A stretch of 64,000 bases of DNA from Letharia columbiana (GCF_014066305.1 NW_023501086.1:1-64000); one strand, 5' to 3'; positions 22,346-34,278 are shown, numbered from the stretch's first letter. Notes: generated by a model from the sequence alone, not told the origin. A program made the numbers and translations.

Positions 22346-23909
22346 ATGTCGTTGACAGACTCATCTCCGCTGGAAGTCGCTAAAGCAGCCTCAATCTCTT
22401 CTCGAAACCTAGCCATACTATCAACCGAAGCTCGGAATGATGCCTTGACAGCTATACATGGGGCTTTGCAAGAGACAAAAGATATAATTCTAGCAGCCAA
22501 CGCAAAGGACCTGGAGCTGGCAACGAAGGCAGCCGAAGAAGGGGAACTGAGTCAGAGCGTGCTGAAGAGGCTGGACCTGGGGAGGAAAGGCAAATGGGAA
22601 GACATGCTGCAGGGCATACTGGACGTTCGAGACCTTGAAGATCCTGGTGAGGGGTTTCTATGAAGTGCGATATACGGAGGCTGATGGATCGTACGGAGGG
22701 TCTTACAGAACCATGCACCACAATAGACGGCGGAGAAGATTCTCTGATTCTGTGACGCATGTGTTCTGTGAGATGTGTACGACACAGTCAATAAGATCAC
22801 TCTAAGAACAAGATTGGATGACGGCCTTGAGTTGCAAAGATTTACATGCCCGATTGGAGTTCTGTTGATCATTTTTGAGGCACGTCCGGAAGTCATCGCC
22901 AATATAGCTTCTCTAGCTATCAAATCTGGAAACGCAGCTGTTCTCAAAGGTACTTACATACATGAAAGCACCTGGTACCAGCACTGACAACTCAGGCGGC
23001 AAGGAAACCACTCTCTCCTTCCGCGCCATCTCTACGACCATCTCCAACGCCTTGACCAACACCCTAGTCCCTAACGCCTCGATCCAACTCGTCACTGCTC
23101 GAGACGTTATAGCTTCCCTTCTTGACCTCGACAAGCATATCGATCTGGTCATACCGCGTGGTTCCAACGAGCTGGTCCGGTACATCAAGGACAACACCCG
23201 CATTCCCGTCCTTGGTCATGCGGATGGCATTTGCAGTACTTACATTCACAAGGATGCGGACCCGGAGATGGCAGTTAAGATTCTAGTTGATGCTAAGCTG
23301 GGCTATCCAGCAGCTTGTAACGCAGTCGAGACACTACTTGTCGACGAGGCCGCCCTATCCACCATTCTCCCGGCCGTAGCATCAGCTCTTCTCGAAAAAG
23401 GCGTCTCTCTTCGCTGCGATGCCGAATCCAAAAGCGCACTCGCAGCTTCTCTCCCGAAGAACGAATCAACAATCCTTCAAGACGCTACGGAAGAAGACTA
23501 CACAACCGAGTTCCTCGCTCCAATCCTCGCCATCAAAACCATCCCCACGCCCCCAGACGCTTCCGCCAGCACCTCCTGCAGTCTCGCAATCGCCCACATC
23601 AACGCCCACTCCTCAAAGCACACCGACGCCATTCTGACCTCTTCCCCAGAGATAGCAAATCAGTTCCAATCCGGCGTGGATTCGGCCTGCGTTTTCTGGA
23701 ATACGAGCACGAGGATGGCGGATGGTATGAGATTTGGTTTCGGCACCGAGGTGGGCATTAGCACGAATAAAATCCACGCGAGGGGACCGGTGGGGCTGGA
23801 GGGTTTGATGATTTATAAGTATCGCATCAATGGGTGTGGGCAGGTTGCGGGTGATTATGGGGAGGGGGGAAAGAGGTGGAGGCATGAGCGGTTGCCGTTG
23901 GATGGGTGA
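22346..23909 (+). CDS. PRO2: Gamma-glutamyl phosphate reductase (glutamate-5-semialdehyde dehydrogenase)
   Basis: Three exons: 22346-22646, 22788-22949 and 22996-23909 (introns 141 and 46 nt), 458 residues, close to the usual fungal length. It catalyses NADPH-dependent reduction of glutamyl-5-phosphate to glutamate semialdehyde, the second step of proline synthesis in the cytosol. Landmarks are PIGVLLIIFEARPEV, the nucleotide-site GSNELV, GHADGICSTYIH, and the active-site GYPAACNAVETLL with the catalytic Cys at about residue 262. RMADGMRFGFGTEVGIST and HARGPVGLEGL lie near the C-terminus. An ATG at 22346 is used; the frame is open 15 nt further upstream but without ATG. The last exon switches from C-rich to G-rich composition along the coding strand. 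Confidence 0.95.
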
Positions 23910-24215
23910 AGGAATCAGCATCAAAGTGTTTTACGAATTAGGAGTTCCGGCTCCGGAAAAGTGCTAAACGAAATATTGAAATCGTCCTTTTCAGCTTCCG
24001 TAGCCCTTGTCTCACAGCTCAACGTTGCGATTTGGAACATAGAGGGTTGGAATTTGTCCATTGCTAGCTGGGAAGCCATGACCTTTTGCGATTGCACTGA
24101 CTGCTCCACTCGACCTTCCATCCCCAGCGAGGCCCGTAGCAAGCTGTCCACTCGTCCACCCATCCATTTGCAATCGAGCCTAGAGCACAGATAGCTGTCA
24201 GATAGTAGCCACCAT
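23910..24215. other. Short intergenic region between convergent PRO2 and RPL18
   Basis: Nothing beyond the shared 3' flanks is recognised. Confidence 0.5.
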
Positions 24216-25129
24216 CTAGACCTTGAAACCCCTGGATCGTCTCCTTCCACGAGCACGCTCGAACTTCCTGCCCTTGCTCTCAACGTAGGGTTTCTGCATT
24301 GTTGCACAAGTCAGCCAACACGTTCTCAAGTCTCTGAGCGATTCCAAAGCCATCCGTAGGCCAGAGCAAAACTCACCTTCCCTTTGTGCGGCCCAAACCC
24401 AAAATGCTTCACCGCCTCCCGCGCATTCTTCGGTCCCCGCAACAGCAACGTGTTACTCCCCGTCGGCGCCCTGAGCGCCAACTGATCCATCGTCAAGCAC
24501 TCCCCACCCGCCTTCTCGATCCTTGCTCTCGCGGTAGCCGTAAAGTGGAGGGCCGCAATGGTAAGTTTCTCGGGCACTTTCAGCAGGCGGGTGTCGTCAG
24601 TGATGGTACCGATGACGACGATGGTTTTCTCCGTTGGGGCGAGTTTCTCGCGGGTGCCGCGGGAGGCGAGCATGCAGAGCCGGCTGAGGGAGAGTGGGGG
24701 ACGGTTGGTGCGGGACATGAAGAGGCGGCGGAGAACGACTTTGTTGAAATTTGAGTCGGTTTTGCCTGAATTGTTAGTGTCAGAAAAAGTGCATGAGGTT
24801 GTTGCATCTAGGGTATAGAAGTGAATGGGATGGAAGTATGGTAGGATAGGACGTACGAGCTAGGAAGCGGTAGAGTTTGACAAGCAGCTTAAGGTAGACA
24901 TTGTCGCTCTTTGGCGCTTTGCGATGCGTGCTGCGCACATGATGCCTGTCGAGGTCAATACCTGTAGGATTGCAACTTGGTCAGCTTTCTTGTCTCCCAT
25001 TTCAGTTGCAGGCCTAGAGATGGGCATCGTTGAAGCTCCCTTGGTTGCGTCCGAGATCAGGAGAGCATAAGCACTTGAAGCTGAAACGTTGAACAGAACT
25101 GATGGTATCGGAATGAGGGACTCACCCAT
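24216..25129 (-). CDS. RPL18: 60S ribosomal protein eL18
   Basis: Four exons on the minus strand: 25129-25126, 24961-24857, 24765-24377 and 24293-24216 (introns 164, 91 and 83 nt), 191 residues. The first coding exon is only ATGG, split inside the second codon (M-G-I-D). The protein reads [20 protein letters not shown], then [35 protein letters not shown], and ends [19 protein letters not shown], which is diagnostic for eL18 (formerly L18e). It is a structural part of the large ribosomal subunit. The start is fixed by the conserved MGIDL. The intron directly after the start codon is typical of fungal ribosomal protein genes. The coding strand is C-rich early and G-rich late. Confidence 0.95.
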
Positions 25130-25684
25130 CTTTGCAGTTGTTGATTGTGGATGGTTGTTGTCAATGCTGAAGATGAGCTCGAAGTGCGGATTTGTTACGC
25201 TTTCTGCTAGCGCGATATCTTTGCGTGGGCTCGCTTATTTGGCCCGCGGTAGGGCTGAATGTTCAGTGGTGATATGGAAAACACTTGATTTGCGATGCAC
25301 GGCAGTCTAACGTTGATATCAGAGCGGCTACTTACTATTCATCTTGGTTATAGTTCAAATCTTCAATTCTGTGTTGTCTTTTCAAGGTTTTGCTGAAGAG
25401 CCCTATTTTACATGTATACCGGACCTATCTACTCTAGCATTACCTCTCCAAATGCAGGGGCCCTCATGAACAAAAGGCTTCCTGATCGTTTTAGACCAAC
25501 ACAACAAGCATGCTCCCAATGCCGCTTGATATCAATCCCAGATGCTGCCAGCCATGCTCGATAAAGTGCGCGAGATATTCGCAAAAAAATCAGATCCTGA
25601 GTATCTTTATTGGGTATCTTCCCTCCGTAACGTGCATGATCGTATATCGATGACGTTCGCTATATTGGTGTAGCTGTAAATCCT
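25130..25684. other. Intergenic region, RPL18 promoter and carrier 3' flank
   Basis: It holds the promoter of the ribosomal protein gene and the terminator of the downstream carrier gene. No coding signal is supported. Confidence 0.5.
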
Positions 25685-26904
25685 TTAAGCATCGTCGTCT
25701 TCTCCCATGCGAACAAAGAAATCTCTAGTCACTTCAAAGCTCAAGAAGCTGCTGGCCATGCTTGGGGCGACCTTGAGCAGGTTTGGTACGATGCCCTTGT
25801 AGAAACCACGGAAGCCTTCTTGAGAAGCGATAATTCTAATGGCGTCGAAGATCCCTTTGTATTTGTAGCCCATGCTCTTCATCTTGTTGATTTGAAACCT
25901 GCGGCGGAGAACATCACTGCCAAGGTCAGTCATCATCTTAAGGAGCGCGAAGAGAATGTCATACAGAGGGTACGTGCAAGTCTGAGCGATGGCTCCTGAA
26001 ACGGCGCCTGCAAGGAGCTTTCGCCAATTTGATGGATTCTTGTCACCTTCAGGTGTCAAGTACTGCCTCAACCACTCGTAGGTCATGAAGTTCAGTCCGA
26101 CCTAGATACGTCAGCCGAAGATACAATGAATTGTAACGGGGCGTAACCCACATATGGTGCAACACCAGCTACGGTCGGAATGTAGCCACCATATAAGGCC
26201 AGAATGCCCCCTTCGGTCTTATATACGTTGACCATTATCTTCCACATCCCAGGCATATTCTTCTTTTCGGCCTCTGAGAGCCCACTGAAATCTGCGGTCT
26301 GCACAGAAAGCCGAGTTCTCACGAGATCGAGCGGGTAGGTGAAGGTCACGGAGGTTATCCCTGCGAGCCCTCCGCACAAGAGGTTCTTCCACGGCGCTGT
26401 AGGGACACCTTGCTGAATTCCCGCGAACTGTTTCGCACATTGATTAACATGGCTCTGATACAGAAAATTTGGGCCGCAACGACAAATTTTGCCCTAGCTT
26501 GGCCTGCTTACCTTCTTGTAGAAATTGTAGCTCGAAAATTGCACAGCAGAATAGGGTATTATCCGTATGCAATTGGCGCCGTTACCTCGCATAAACCCTC
26601 TCCAGCCTTCGTCTCTCCACATCTTCATGAGACCTTGCCCAACAGGCAACTTGTATTCCATCCTCCCAGCACTCTGTATTTGGAACAGAATCTTGAGGCG
26701 CTCGAGTGGTGACACAACCGTTCTGGAGACGGCTCCGGCTACACCCCCGGCCAGAAAAGCAGCGAGAACGGGCTGAGCGATTGTATGCCGTAACTGTATC
26801 ATTCTTGACAGTGGAGGAGGACGGTGGGACTCCTGCCCTTCTACCCAAACCTTCTCGCCTTCTACCCTTGCCACGGGCGAAGGCGCTTTCCGATCGACAC
26901 TCAT
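25685..26904 (-). CDS. Mitochondrial carrier (SLC25) family transporter, APS/PAPS or CoA carrier-like
   Basis: Four exons on the minus strand: 26904-26512, 26427-26152, 26101-25965 and 25916-25685 (introns 84, 50 and 48 nt), 345 residues. Three repeats of the carrier fold are present, each with the P-x-[DE]-x-x-[KR] signature: SPLERLK, YPLDLVR and YPLDVLR. The first begins FLAGGVAGAVSRTVVSP. The sequence most resembles yeast YPR011c-type carriers (adenosine phosphosulfate/PAPS) and Leu5-type CoA carriers; substrate is inferred only. It sits in the inner mitochondrial membrane. The last intron (25964-25917) is 48 nt, a multiple of three without stop, so an unspliced frame is also open. Removing it restores YPLDVLRRRF, which proves it is an intron. 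Confidence 0.9.
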
Positions 26905-27556
26905 CGCGAAAGACTCCCGAGTCCCAAACCCCTCTCAACCTCGATGTGAAGCAAGGAATGTATGTATTATGCGGTGGTTCGATGAACTTTGAGGTTGTGA
27001 CAAACTGCAGCGCAGACCTTGGGAGCTTCTCGCCAGGAAGTCATACAGGTGTGGCCGACGCGGCGAATATACAAACGACACTACCTCTTCGCGATCGAAA
27101 GCTGATTCCATGAAATGCAACTTGGTTTAAGCGTGTTTGAGTTGTTTTCAGTTCGTCCGTACGGAGCAGAAAGTACTTTAAGGTAGCCTTATTTTTGGTT
27201 CTGGGCCCCTTGAAAAGCTTGGTCCGTTTCGGGCTGTGCCCACGGATTGCAGCGATAGAAGAGAACGTCTTGAATTTCAAGCTGACTGTTGGGTAAGATA
27301 TCAACCTATTAAGTCAGTGCGTGCCTATCACTTGGAAGACACTGGGCGGATTCATAGGATTTTTTTCCTTGCAAAACGCAAGTATTCCACGTAATTGAAT
27401 TTTCTGGAACGCTAACTCATCGTGCGCTAGCGTAGCGGAGCAACCTGTCGAGTGTTCGACGCCGATTTCTGACTTCAATCTCTTCCATTGCACAGGCATC
27501 TAGAACATTGTTCAATCTTTCTCTGGCCAGCACTAAAAACGCACCTCACCCTCATC
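26905..27556. other. Intergenic region with divergent promoters
   Basis: This separates the divergent carrier (minus) and SR-protein (plus) genes; both promoters lie here. No extra gene recognised. Confidence 0.5.
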
Positions 27557-28481
27557 ATGTCGCGAGGAGGTGGTACAACCCTCTACGTCACTGGCTTCGG
27601 TCATGGGACGCGAGCCCGTGATCTGGCCTACGAATTCGAACGGTACGCCTATAGTCCATACGAATCTCCCTTCCCTCGTCCTAGCCTACCCTCCAAAACC
27701 ATCGATAGATCAGCACGATGCCCACTCATGTCTTCCCGTCTCCGTCTTGCGGCCGTCCCGTCGCCTCAGCCGCCCCGAGTTTAACACGCCTTTAGCTATG
27801 GACGCCTTGTGCGCTGCGACATCCCCGCTCCACGAAGCGCTGCAAGCAGACTGTATGTCCCCCAGGCATGGCACTGTGGCTGCCGCGAAGGTCATGTGCA
27901 TACTCACACGGCCAGCAGATTCGCTTTCGTCGAATACGAGAGTCGCCGTGATGCAGATGATGCCTATCATGAGATGCACAACAAGCGTCTCGGGCGTGAC
28001 GATGTCTTGAAAATTGAGGTACGAAGCATCTAATCAATCCCCCTCTTTCGAGCAAAGCTAATCAGTAACTCAGTGGGCCCGTACGCCTCCTTCCGCATCC
28101 TGGCGGTTTGACTCCGGCCGTGACGCACGGGGTGGTGACCGTGGTCCAGGCAGTCGTCGTGATCGCTCTCCTCGTCGCCGATCGGCATCTCCACCTCGTC
28201 GTGGCCGAGGCGACTACTCTCCTCGCAAAGACGAGCGTCGTGAGCGCGACTACGATAGGCGTGACCGAGACCGCTCTCGAAGCCCAGACGATAGAGACCG
28301 CGAAATGAAGGATGTAGATCGTCGTCGCGACATTGAGGACGACCGTGACAATACCAATGGAGATGACCGCAAAGGTAGCTTTACCCGAAGTGAAGGAATT
28401 GGAAAGTACACTGATCAATCTCTTCCAGTCGACGTGGGATCTCCCGTCCCTGCTCATGACGAGCTCGATACCGCCGAGTAG
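27557..28481 (+). CDS. SR-family RNA-binding protein (single RRM plus RS-like tail)
   Basis: Four exons: 27557-27642, 27796-27852, 27919-28018 and 28074-28481 (introns 153, 66 and 55 nt), 216 residues. The N-terminus [20 protein letters not shown] opens an RRM (about residues 8-78) with RNP2 LYVTGF and RNP1-like FAFVEY. After it comes a tail rich in Arg, Ser, Asp and Gly ([38 protein letters not shown]). This is the layout of SR splicing factors such as fission yeast Srp2/Srp1. It should act in nuclear pre-mRNA splicing. A 54-nt in-frame segment (about 28374-28427, GTAGCT...TTCCAG) could be removed as a fifth intron without changing frame. Confidence 0.85.
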
Positions 28482-29671
28482 ACAGCTTTCACAGACATGC
28501 GCTCAGAGATTCTTCAGTAGTGGTTTCGATCGCACCAAAGGTGTTCGGATCTAAGGCTTGTATGGCAACAAAAGCGTAGGCATGGGGTCTATACATAGGT
28601 CAAGTATTGGGCTCTCATCTCCTTTTGCGTGGACCCCTCTGTCTTTTAACTCAAAAGCAAAGTATGCCGGAGTTTGGGTAGATTAAGAAGGCTTAATGGT
28701 TAGCAGCTCGATTCTACCTCTCGATCCGACGGCGGAGCTTCCGTATCCTGTACCATCGAGACGAACCCTTCCATAGACCCAGATCACCTCAACATAAGTT
28801 TGCTATACACTCCTGCCGCCGAACCTCCTCCCTTCCACCTACCGTAACCTCGCCGTCTACCTCCGCTCCTCGTCCTCGTCTTAACCCGCGTCCCTCCTTC
28901 TCTCTTACCTCCGCCCTTCCCTTCCGATCAAGACTTCCTCCTGCAATCGCCCTCTTCGGTCATCCTACAGTCGCCTCAGAGTATACTGGGTGGTCATGGG
29001 GAAACGCGGTAGTGTTCTGACTTTTATATTGCAGCAATATGTAGATAGCTTGGTCTGAATCTCTGGACTATATGTTTCGGTAGCCCATTGAGTCTGGTTT
29101 GTCAAATTGGTTTAGTACTATCCCTGTGTCCCACATGCCGTATCATGGAATCGCTGTCCTAGATCTCTCAGCACTTGACGGAGGCAATGTCTCCACCTTT
29201 GGCCGAGCCACCATGCCTTCTACAGAACTCCCGCAGCCTAATGATCACGGAACGCCAACTCGTGCGCAGGACATACCTTCGCTTTGCAGCCAAGCTAGTT
29301 GGTCTGATCTATGAGGGTCTCACAACACACCCCTTGAGTAGCACTTGATAGTGTATCAGAGTAAAGCAGTAAACTGGTTCAGATAGAAATAAATAGATCG
29401 CCGTTCCAAAACTCATGGTCTCTACTGGGCCTACCTTGACCTGCCCGCCTGGCGAGCTGGTAGGATCGTCGAGACTGTAAACCCACTGCAAATATAACGT
29501 ATGGACAAAAAGTTCTTTAGACGAATCCAGTTGAGGTTTCTTGAAAGGGAAATCTGACATCATGGGATCCTGGGCCTTGAATGCAGTAGGTGTGTTACAT
29601 TGATTATCAGATAAATGTGAAAGTCTCCTTTCAATGATGAAATGGTATTATGTAGAAGGGCAGACTTGGTT
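28482..29671. other. Intergenic region between convergent genes
   Basis: A pyrimidine-rich stretch (about 28800-28960) and a few short ORFs are seen. None has family or splice support. 3' flanks of the SR-protein and TFIIIC genes. Confidence 0.45.
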
Positions 29672-31193
29672 CTAGCGTACATCCTCCATCTCGACATCGT
29701 CGGCTGCTGCCATGCCAGAACCTTCCAAAGGAGCAGTTGCCGTTTCCGGCGCCGGTGTGCCCTGTTCTGCAATCACATCCTGCGCCTGCTTCTGCTGCAA
29801 GGGTTCGGTATCTGGTACTCCGGAAGCAGGTATAACGCTCTTTTCCATCAACCCCGCTGGTTGTAGCCCCAATGCCAGCGCTAGAGAAGGGCTCGGAGCG
29901 GCCAATGCATAGGAAGAGCTAGGATCGCCATGTATTGATTGTACTGGCCGAAATGAAGGTATGGGGGAAGCATTAGCGCTAGCAGACGCAGAGAGCGACC
30001 TGGTGCTTCTGTTCGCCGCTTGCGCTGGTTGATCAGCGGGTAACGGAGACGCATTGGCAATCCTGGATGCTGCCGTCTGGAAACCATCGCTTGCTCCACC
30101 CTCTAATTGATCCCAGCTGTCTGGCGTTGACGAGGGACCAGCTCTGATATCTGCTCCCGGCGTATCCCACAATTGCGGCCGATAGTCCCTGAATAAACCC
30201 CCTTTCGCTGTCCGTGGCCCTCTAGTCCGCTTGCTACCCCTTGGTCTTCCGCCCGTGTCCCTCCCTCTTTGACTTTGCGTTGGTGTAATCTCATCTTCTC
30301 CATCTCCAATAGCCTCGCTGGCTTTTCGCTGACTCCGCCACCCGGTTCCTTGGTTCACTTGCTGGGCGTGGATCGTTACGCTGTCTTTTTCGCCTTTCCT
30401 GGCTTTGATGGCAATGAGGCGTTCGAGGAAGTTGGCTTGGGTTTGTCGAGCGCGGCTGGGTGTTGGGCCGAGGGAGATCTTAACCGGCGCAGCCTTTTCT
30501 GAGCTAGCAGTGTTGGCTGAGGCGATTGAACTCTCAGGTGCTGGCGTCGATGATTGACCACCCTGTTCAGCACCATGGCGACTAGCTATTTGCGCTGGTC
30601 TGCCCATGAGCTTGATGCTTGACGTTGCCAGAACGGACACATTTGGCTTTTCTCGAAGAACGGGATGAGAGGAGTCGGGCGTGGGAGCAGTAAGTAGGAT
30701 ATCTGTACCGAGGGTTGATGTCCAATCGCAGGAGTACATCTGATTTTGGTATGAGATAAGAGGATTTTGGGTGTGGAAATCGAGGATTTGGATGCGGTCT
30801 TTGGGCTCGAAATGCGATGGATATTCTTTGAGCTGGCCCAGGGTTGGATCGATATCCATAGGCGCTGGTGTCTCTGGTATTGGAATTTCGGGTGGTTCTG
30901 ACCGGCCTGCATTGTCTTGGGCTACGGGAGTTGTAGGTGCGATCGACGTAGCTGGCTGAGGAGACTTTGGCGGCGACGTTTCTGGCTTTCTCTTTCTGGT
31001 GCGAAGTTTGTTGTAGTCCGCAGCTGAGGAGATGTCTAGGGTTACATAGAAGCTCTGGCGGCCGCCGTCAGCTATAAGAACGGCGCTGGGGGCAAGATTC
31101 GCTAACCTCTGTCTCCGTCTCATGGTACTCGTAATCCCAATCCGAGTCGTCCTCCTCCGCTGCAAAAGCACTTGTTGATTGGATTCCCGCCAT
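29672..31193 (-). CDS. TFIIIC triple-barrel domain protein (tau55/Sfc7-like)
   Basis: Two exons on the minus strand: 31193-31107 and 31054-29672 (intron 52 nt, GTTAGC...CAG), 489 residues. Splicing joins DWDYEYHETETE to SFYVTLDISSAADYN, the start of the TFIIIC sub6/tau55 triple-barrel domain. After a linker the domain resumes with RIQILDFHTQNPLISYQNQM and YSCDWTSTLGTDILL. This split barrel with YSC-x-W and GT-x-I is typical. The C-terminal 300 residues are low-complexity, Ser/Pro/Ala/Gln-rich and end in an acidic segment (AAADDVEMEDV). TFIIIC binds tRNA-gene internal promoters and recruits TFIIIB for Pol III. The long frame upstream of the ATG is not coding. This is the last gene before the AT-rich block. 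Confidence 0.75.
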
Positions 31194-31500
31194 ATTAATT
31201 GAATCAGAAGAAAGATAGGGATTTGTTCTCCTTTCCGAAAAGAATAATGTCGGACGGAAAGTGAATTAACGAGGTATGGTCCCATACGATTAAGTAGGAA
31301 AGCTGCCACCACCATCCAACACAGTGAGTCTTCTTACACTTCGGATGTCCATCTTGTAGAGACCAATCTTTGCCGTAGATCCTAGGCAGAGCCCATGTTG
31401 ACCACATTTACAAGAGTAACAGCCCAACCTCGCCTCACAAATGACAGTCGAAAATAGTCTCAGTAATTCAGACTCACGGCTAGCCGGGGTACCCAAGCCC
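31194..31500. other. TFIIIC gene promoter and left border of the AT block
   Basis: Ordinary-composition sequence upstream of the TFIIIC gene. It ends at a C homopolymer near 31501, where the AT-rich block begins. Confidence 0.6.
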
Positions 31501-31568
31501 ACCCCCCCCCCCCCCCCCCCTCCCGGGGCAAAAAAAAAAAAAAAAATAAAAAAAAAAACCCCCCCCCC

Positions 31569-31605
<37 letters not shown>

Positions 31606-31609
31606 AATT

Positions 31610-31664
<55 letters not shown>

Positions 31665-31815
31665 TAAAAAATTTTTATAAAATTTTTTTTAAATTTTAAA
31701 ATAAAAAACCAAGGGAGAAAAGAATAAAAAAAAAAAAAAATAAATATTTAAAAAAAATATATAAAAAAAAAAAAAAATTTTATTTTTAAAAAAAAAAAAA
31801 AAAAAATAATCTCCG
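31501..31815. repeat. Homopolymer-rich junction (poly-C then poly-A)
   Basis: About 20 C, then alternating long A runs, a second C run and mixed A/T homopolymers. No gene; the Lys-rich open frame across it is meaningless. It marks the exact border between normal and AT-rich DNA and may be a low-quality consensus. Confidence 0.85.
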
Positions 31816-32689
31816 CTAACGCTTATAGCACTTATCTTTAATTAATTAATCTCTATTAAGAAAATCTTAGACGATAGTATATTATCTTTAGTATTATTAG
31901 AAGATTATATTACGAATTAAATTAAGAAATCTCTAAGATAAATTCGTTATATTACTTTTAATTAGAAAGTTAGATATTTAAGATACTTTCTCTATAGAAA
32001 TATATATTAACTTAAATACGCTTTACTTAAGAGTTAGAGGAATTATAGTATATATATCTTAAATAATATTAATACGATTAGCGCGTCTAGAACGAGCTTA
32101 TATAGATATAGAATATATTAAGAATATTTAGATATTTAACTTTCTTTATAGCGATAATAGCGAGATATCTTCGAATTATAGATATTAATCTCTTTATAAC
32201 TTATAGTAATATTCTTTCTCTATATAATAATAAAGTCTAAAAACTTTTAATAATTTAGATCGAAAGAAATTTAAAAATTTATATATTTAATTTCTCTATA
32301 CGAAAGTAAAGCGGATATTACTTTAACAATTTTATAAAATTTCAAAAAACGAGTAACGGGTTAGACTCTTCCTCGCTCTTATTAAGGCGATATTCTAGAT
32401 ATCGCGAAAGTACGAAGAAGTAAAGTGGTTACTGTGATTTTAATAGTATCTTATATACTATTAATAATATTAATATCTTCTCTTATACTACTTTTAAATT
32501 TAATATTTAATATTTTACTTCTAATACGACGATAGCGACTAGCTATAAGATCGTCGATATTTTAGAATATCTAGATAATATGAATATCTAGTAATATTAT
32601 ATTTTAATCGAGTTATAAAGTTAATAATAATATATAAATCTAAGCGAGGTTAAAAATAGACTTAAATTAAAATAGATATAAGTAATCTA

Positions 32690-33900
32690 CTATTTATTTA
32701 ACGGTAAAGACGTTATTTTAATAGCAAGAACGGGCTTTAGAAAGAGTCTTATCTTTTACTCTCTTTCTCTATTAAAATTAAACGGCGTAGCGATAATCGT
32801 TTATCTATTTAATATATTATAGCTAGATTAATAAAGAAAGATTAATATACTATTTAATATTAGAGCTTTTATTCTAAACGATAAGAGTAATAATAAAAAT
32901 AATCTATATAATATCGCTAAAGGATTTTATATATACGTGCTTATTAGCTCTAAAATCTTTATAAATAATAATATATTCAAAATTATTATAATAAAGAATA
33001 TCGATTTTATCTCGCGATTTAGCTTTATTACTATTAACGAGATATATATAATTTATTAATAAGGCGATAACTTTTATTCTAAATATAGTAAGCTTTATAG
33101 TATAAAAGTATTAACTTTAAATATATCTTAGTTCGAAATCTCGACGATATTAGATAATTAGTTATTAGATATCTATCGATATCTAGTTAATTTCGAAGAC
33201 GATAAACTTATCGAGATTATAAAGACTTCTATTAATTATAAGAATATTACACTTAGTATTAAGACCTTATAAAAATCGAAGAATTCTTTTAAAAATCTTT
33301 ATTTCTTAATATAAAGATCGATTTATATATCTAATAAGATTATTATTTACGTCGATACTATTTATCTTAACTATAAGATTATTAATTAGTTAATTTAATA
33401 ATATATAAATATAGATTAAATAGTAAAAGAGACGAAAAGACTCTTTTAGGCTTATAATAGCGAAATAAATAAAGAGGAACTAAAAATTATAGCTACCGAA
33501 TTTGAGATATTAATCTTTAGAATTCGATTTCTTATTATCATCGACGCGTTCGAAATAGATATCGATAACTCGAATATATATCTCGTCGTATAGTAACTAT
33601 TATCTAGAAGTATCTATTCTCTATTAAGTATATAATAACGAGCTAATTATATAACTCGTATATTAAATATATATAATAATTTTATCTAATTTATCGAGAA
33701 GAATTTAATTAGCCTACTATCTATAGACTTAGCTATCTCTTTAATAAACGAATAAAGAATAAATATTAAACGGCTTATAAGGATATTAAGGGAATAATAT
33801 ATCGTTATTAATCGATCTTAATCTAAGTATATTCGAGAGATCTTTCTAGAATATTTCGATGAGACTAAATTAATAATAACGATCTATTTTATCGAATACT
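32690..33900 (+). pseudogene. RIP-degraded RecQ-type DNA helicase relic
   Basis: At 32724-32750 the plus strand reads A-R-T-G-F-R-K-S-L, a Walker A motif with one Gly-to-Arg change that fits G-to-A RIP. It is followed by LIFYSLSLL and by AIIVYLFNIL, matching motif Ia. About 290 nt further (33034-33045) N-E-I-Y stands where DEAH is expected; all changes are RIP-type. It is preceded by a SRFSFITI segment and followed by remnants such as GDNFYSKYSKLYSI, which resemble the WG-x-x-F-R-x-x-Y region of RecQ helicases. Many stop codons (TAG/TAA from CAG/CAA) interrupt the frame. Fungal subtelomeric helicase genes and helicase-bearing repeats are possible sources. Ends are approximate. Confidence 0.6.
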
Positions 33901-33989
33901 ATAATTACTATAAAAATGTTATTTTTATAAAAACTCTAGTCGTATAACTTAAAGAAAGAGTTATATTATATATATTACTCGGAGATTAG

Positions 33990-34138
33990 ATAATATATAA
34001 AAGGGTTTTTTTTTTAAAATTAAAAAAAATATATAAAAATATATTATAAAAAAAATAAATTATTTTTTTTAAAAAAAATTAAAAAAAAAAAAATAAAAAA
34101 ATTTTAAAAAAAATTTATAAATATAATTTAAAAAAAAA

Positions 34139-34171
<33 letters not shown>

Positions 34172-34190
34172 TAAATTTATTAATATAATT

Positions 34191-34239
<49 letters not shown>

Positions 34240-34240
34240 T

Positions 34241-34278
<38 letters not shown>
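33990..34278. repeat. Poly-A-rich low-complexity tract
   Basis: Nearly pure A with isolated T runs; separates the helicase relic from the segment bounded by inverted repeats. Possibly a consensus artefact. Confidence 0.8.

Noticed and set aside
31441..31680. Lys/Pro-rich open frame across the poly-C/poly-A junction
   Set aside because: Pure product of homopolymers.
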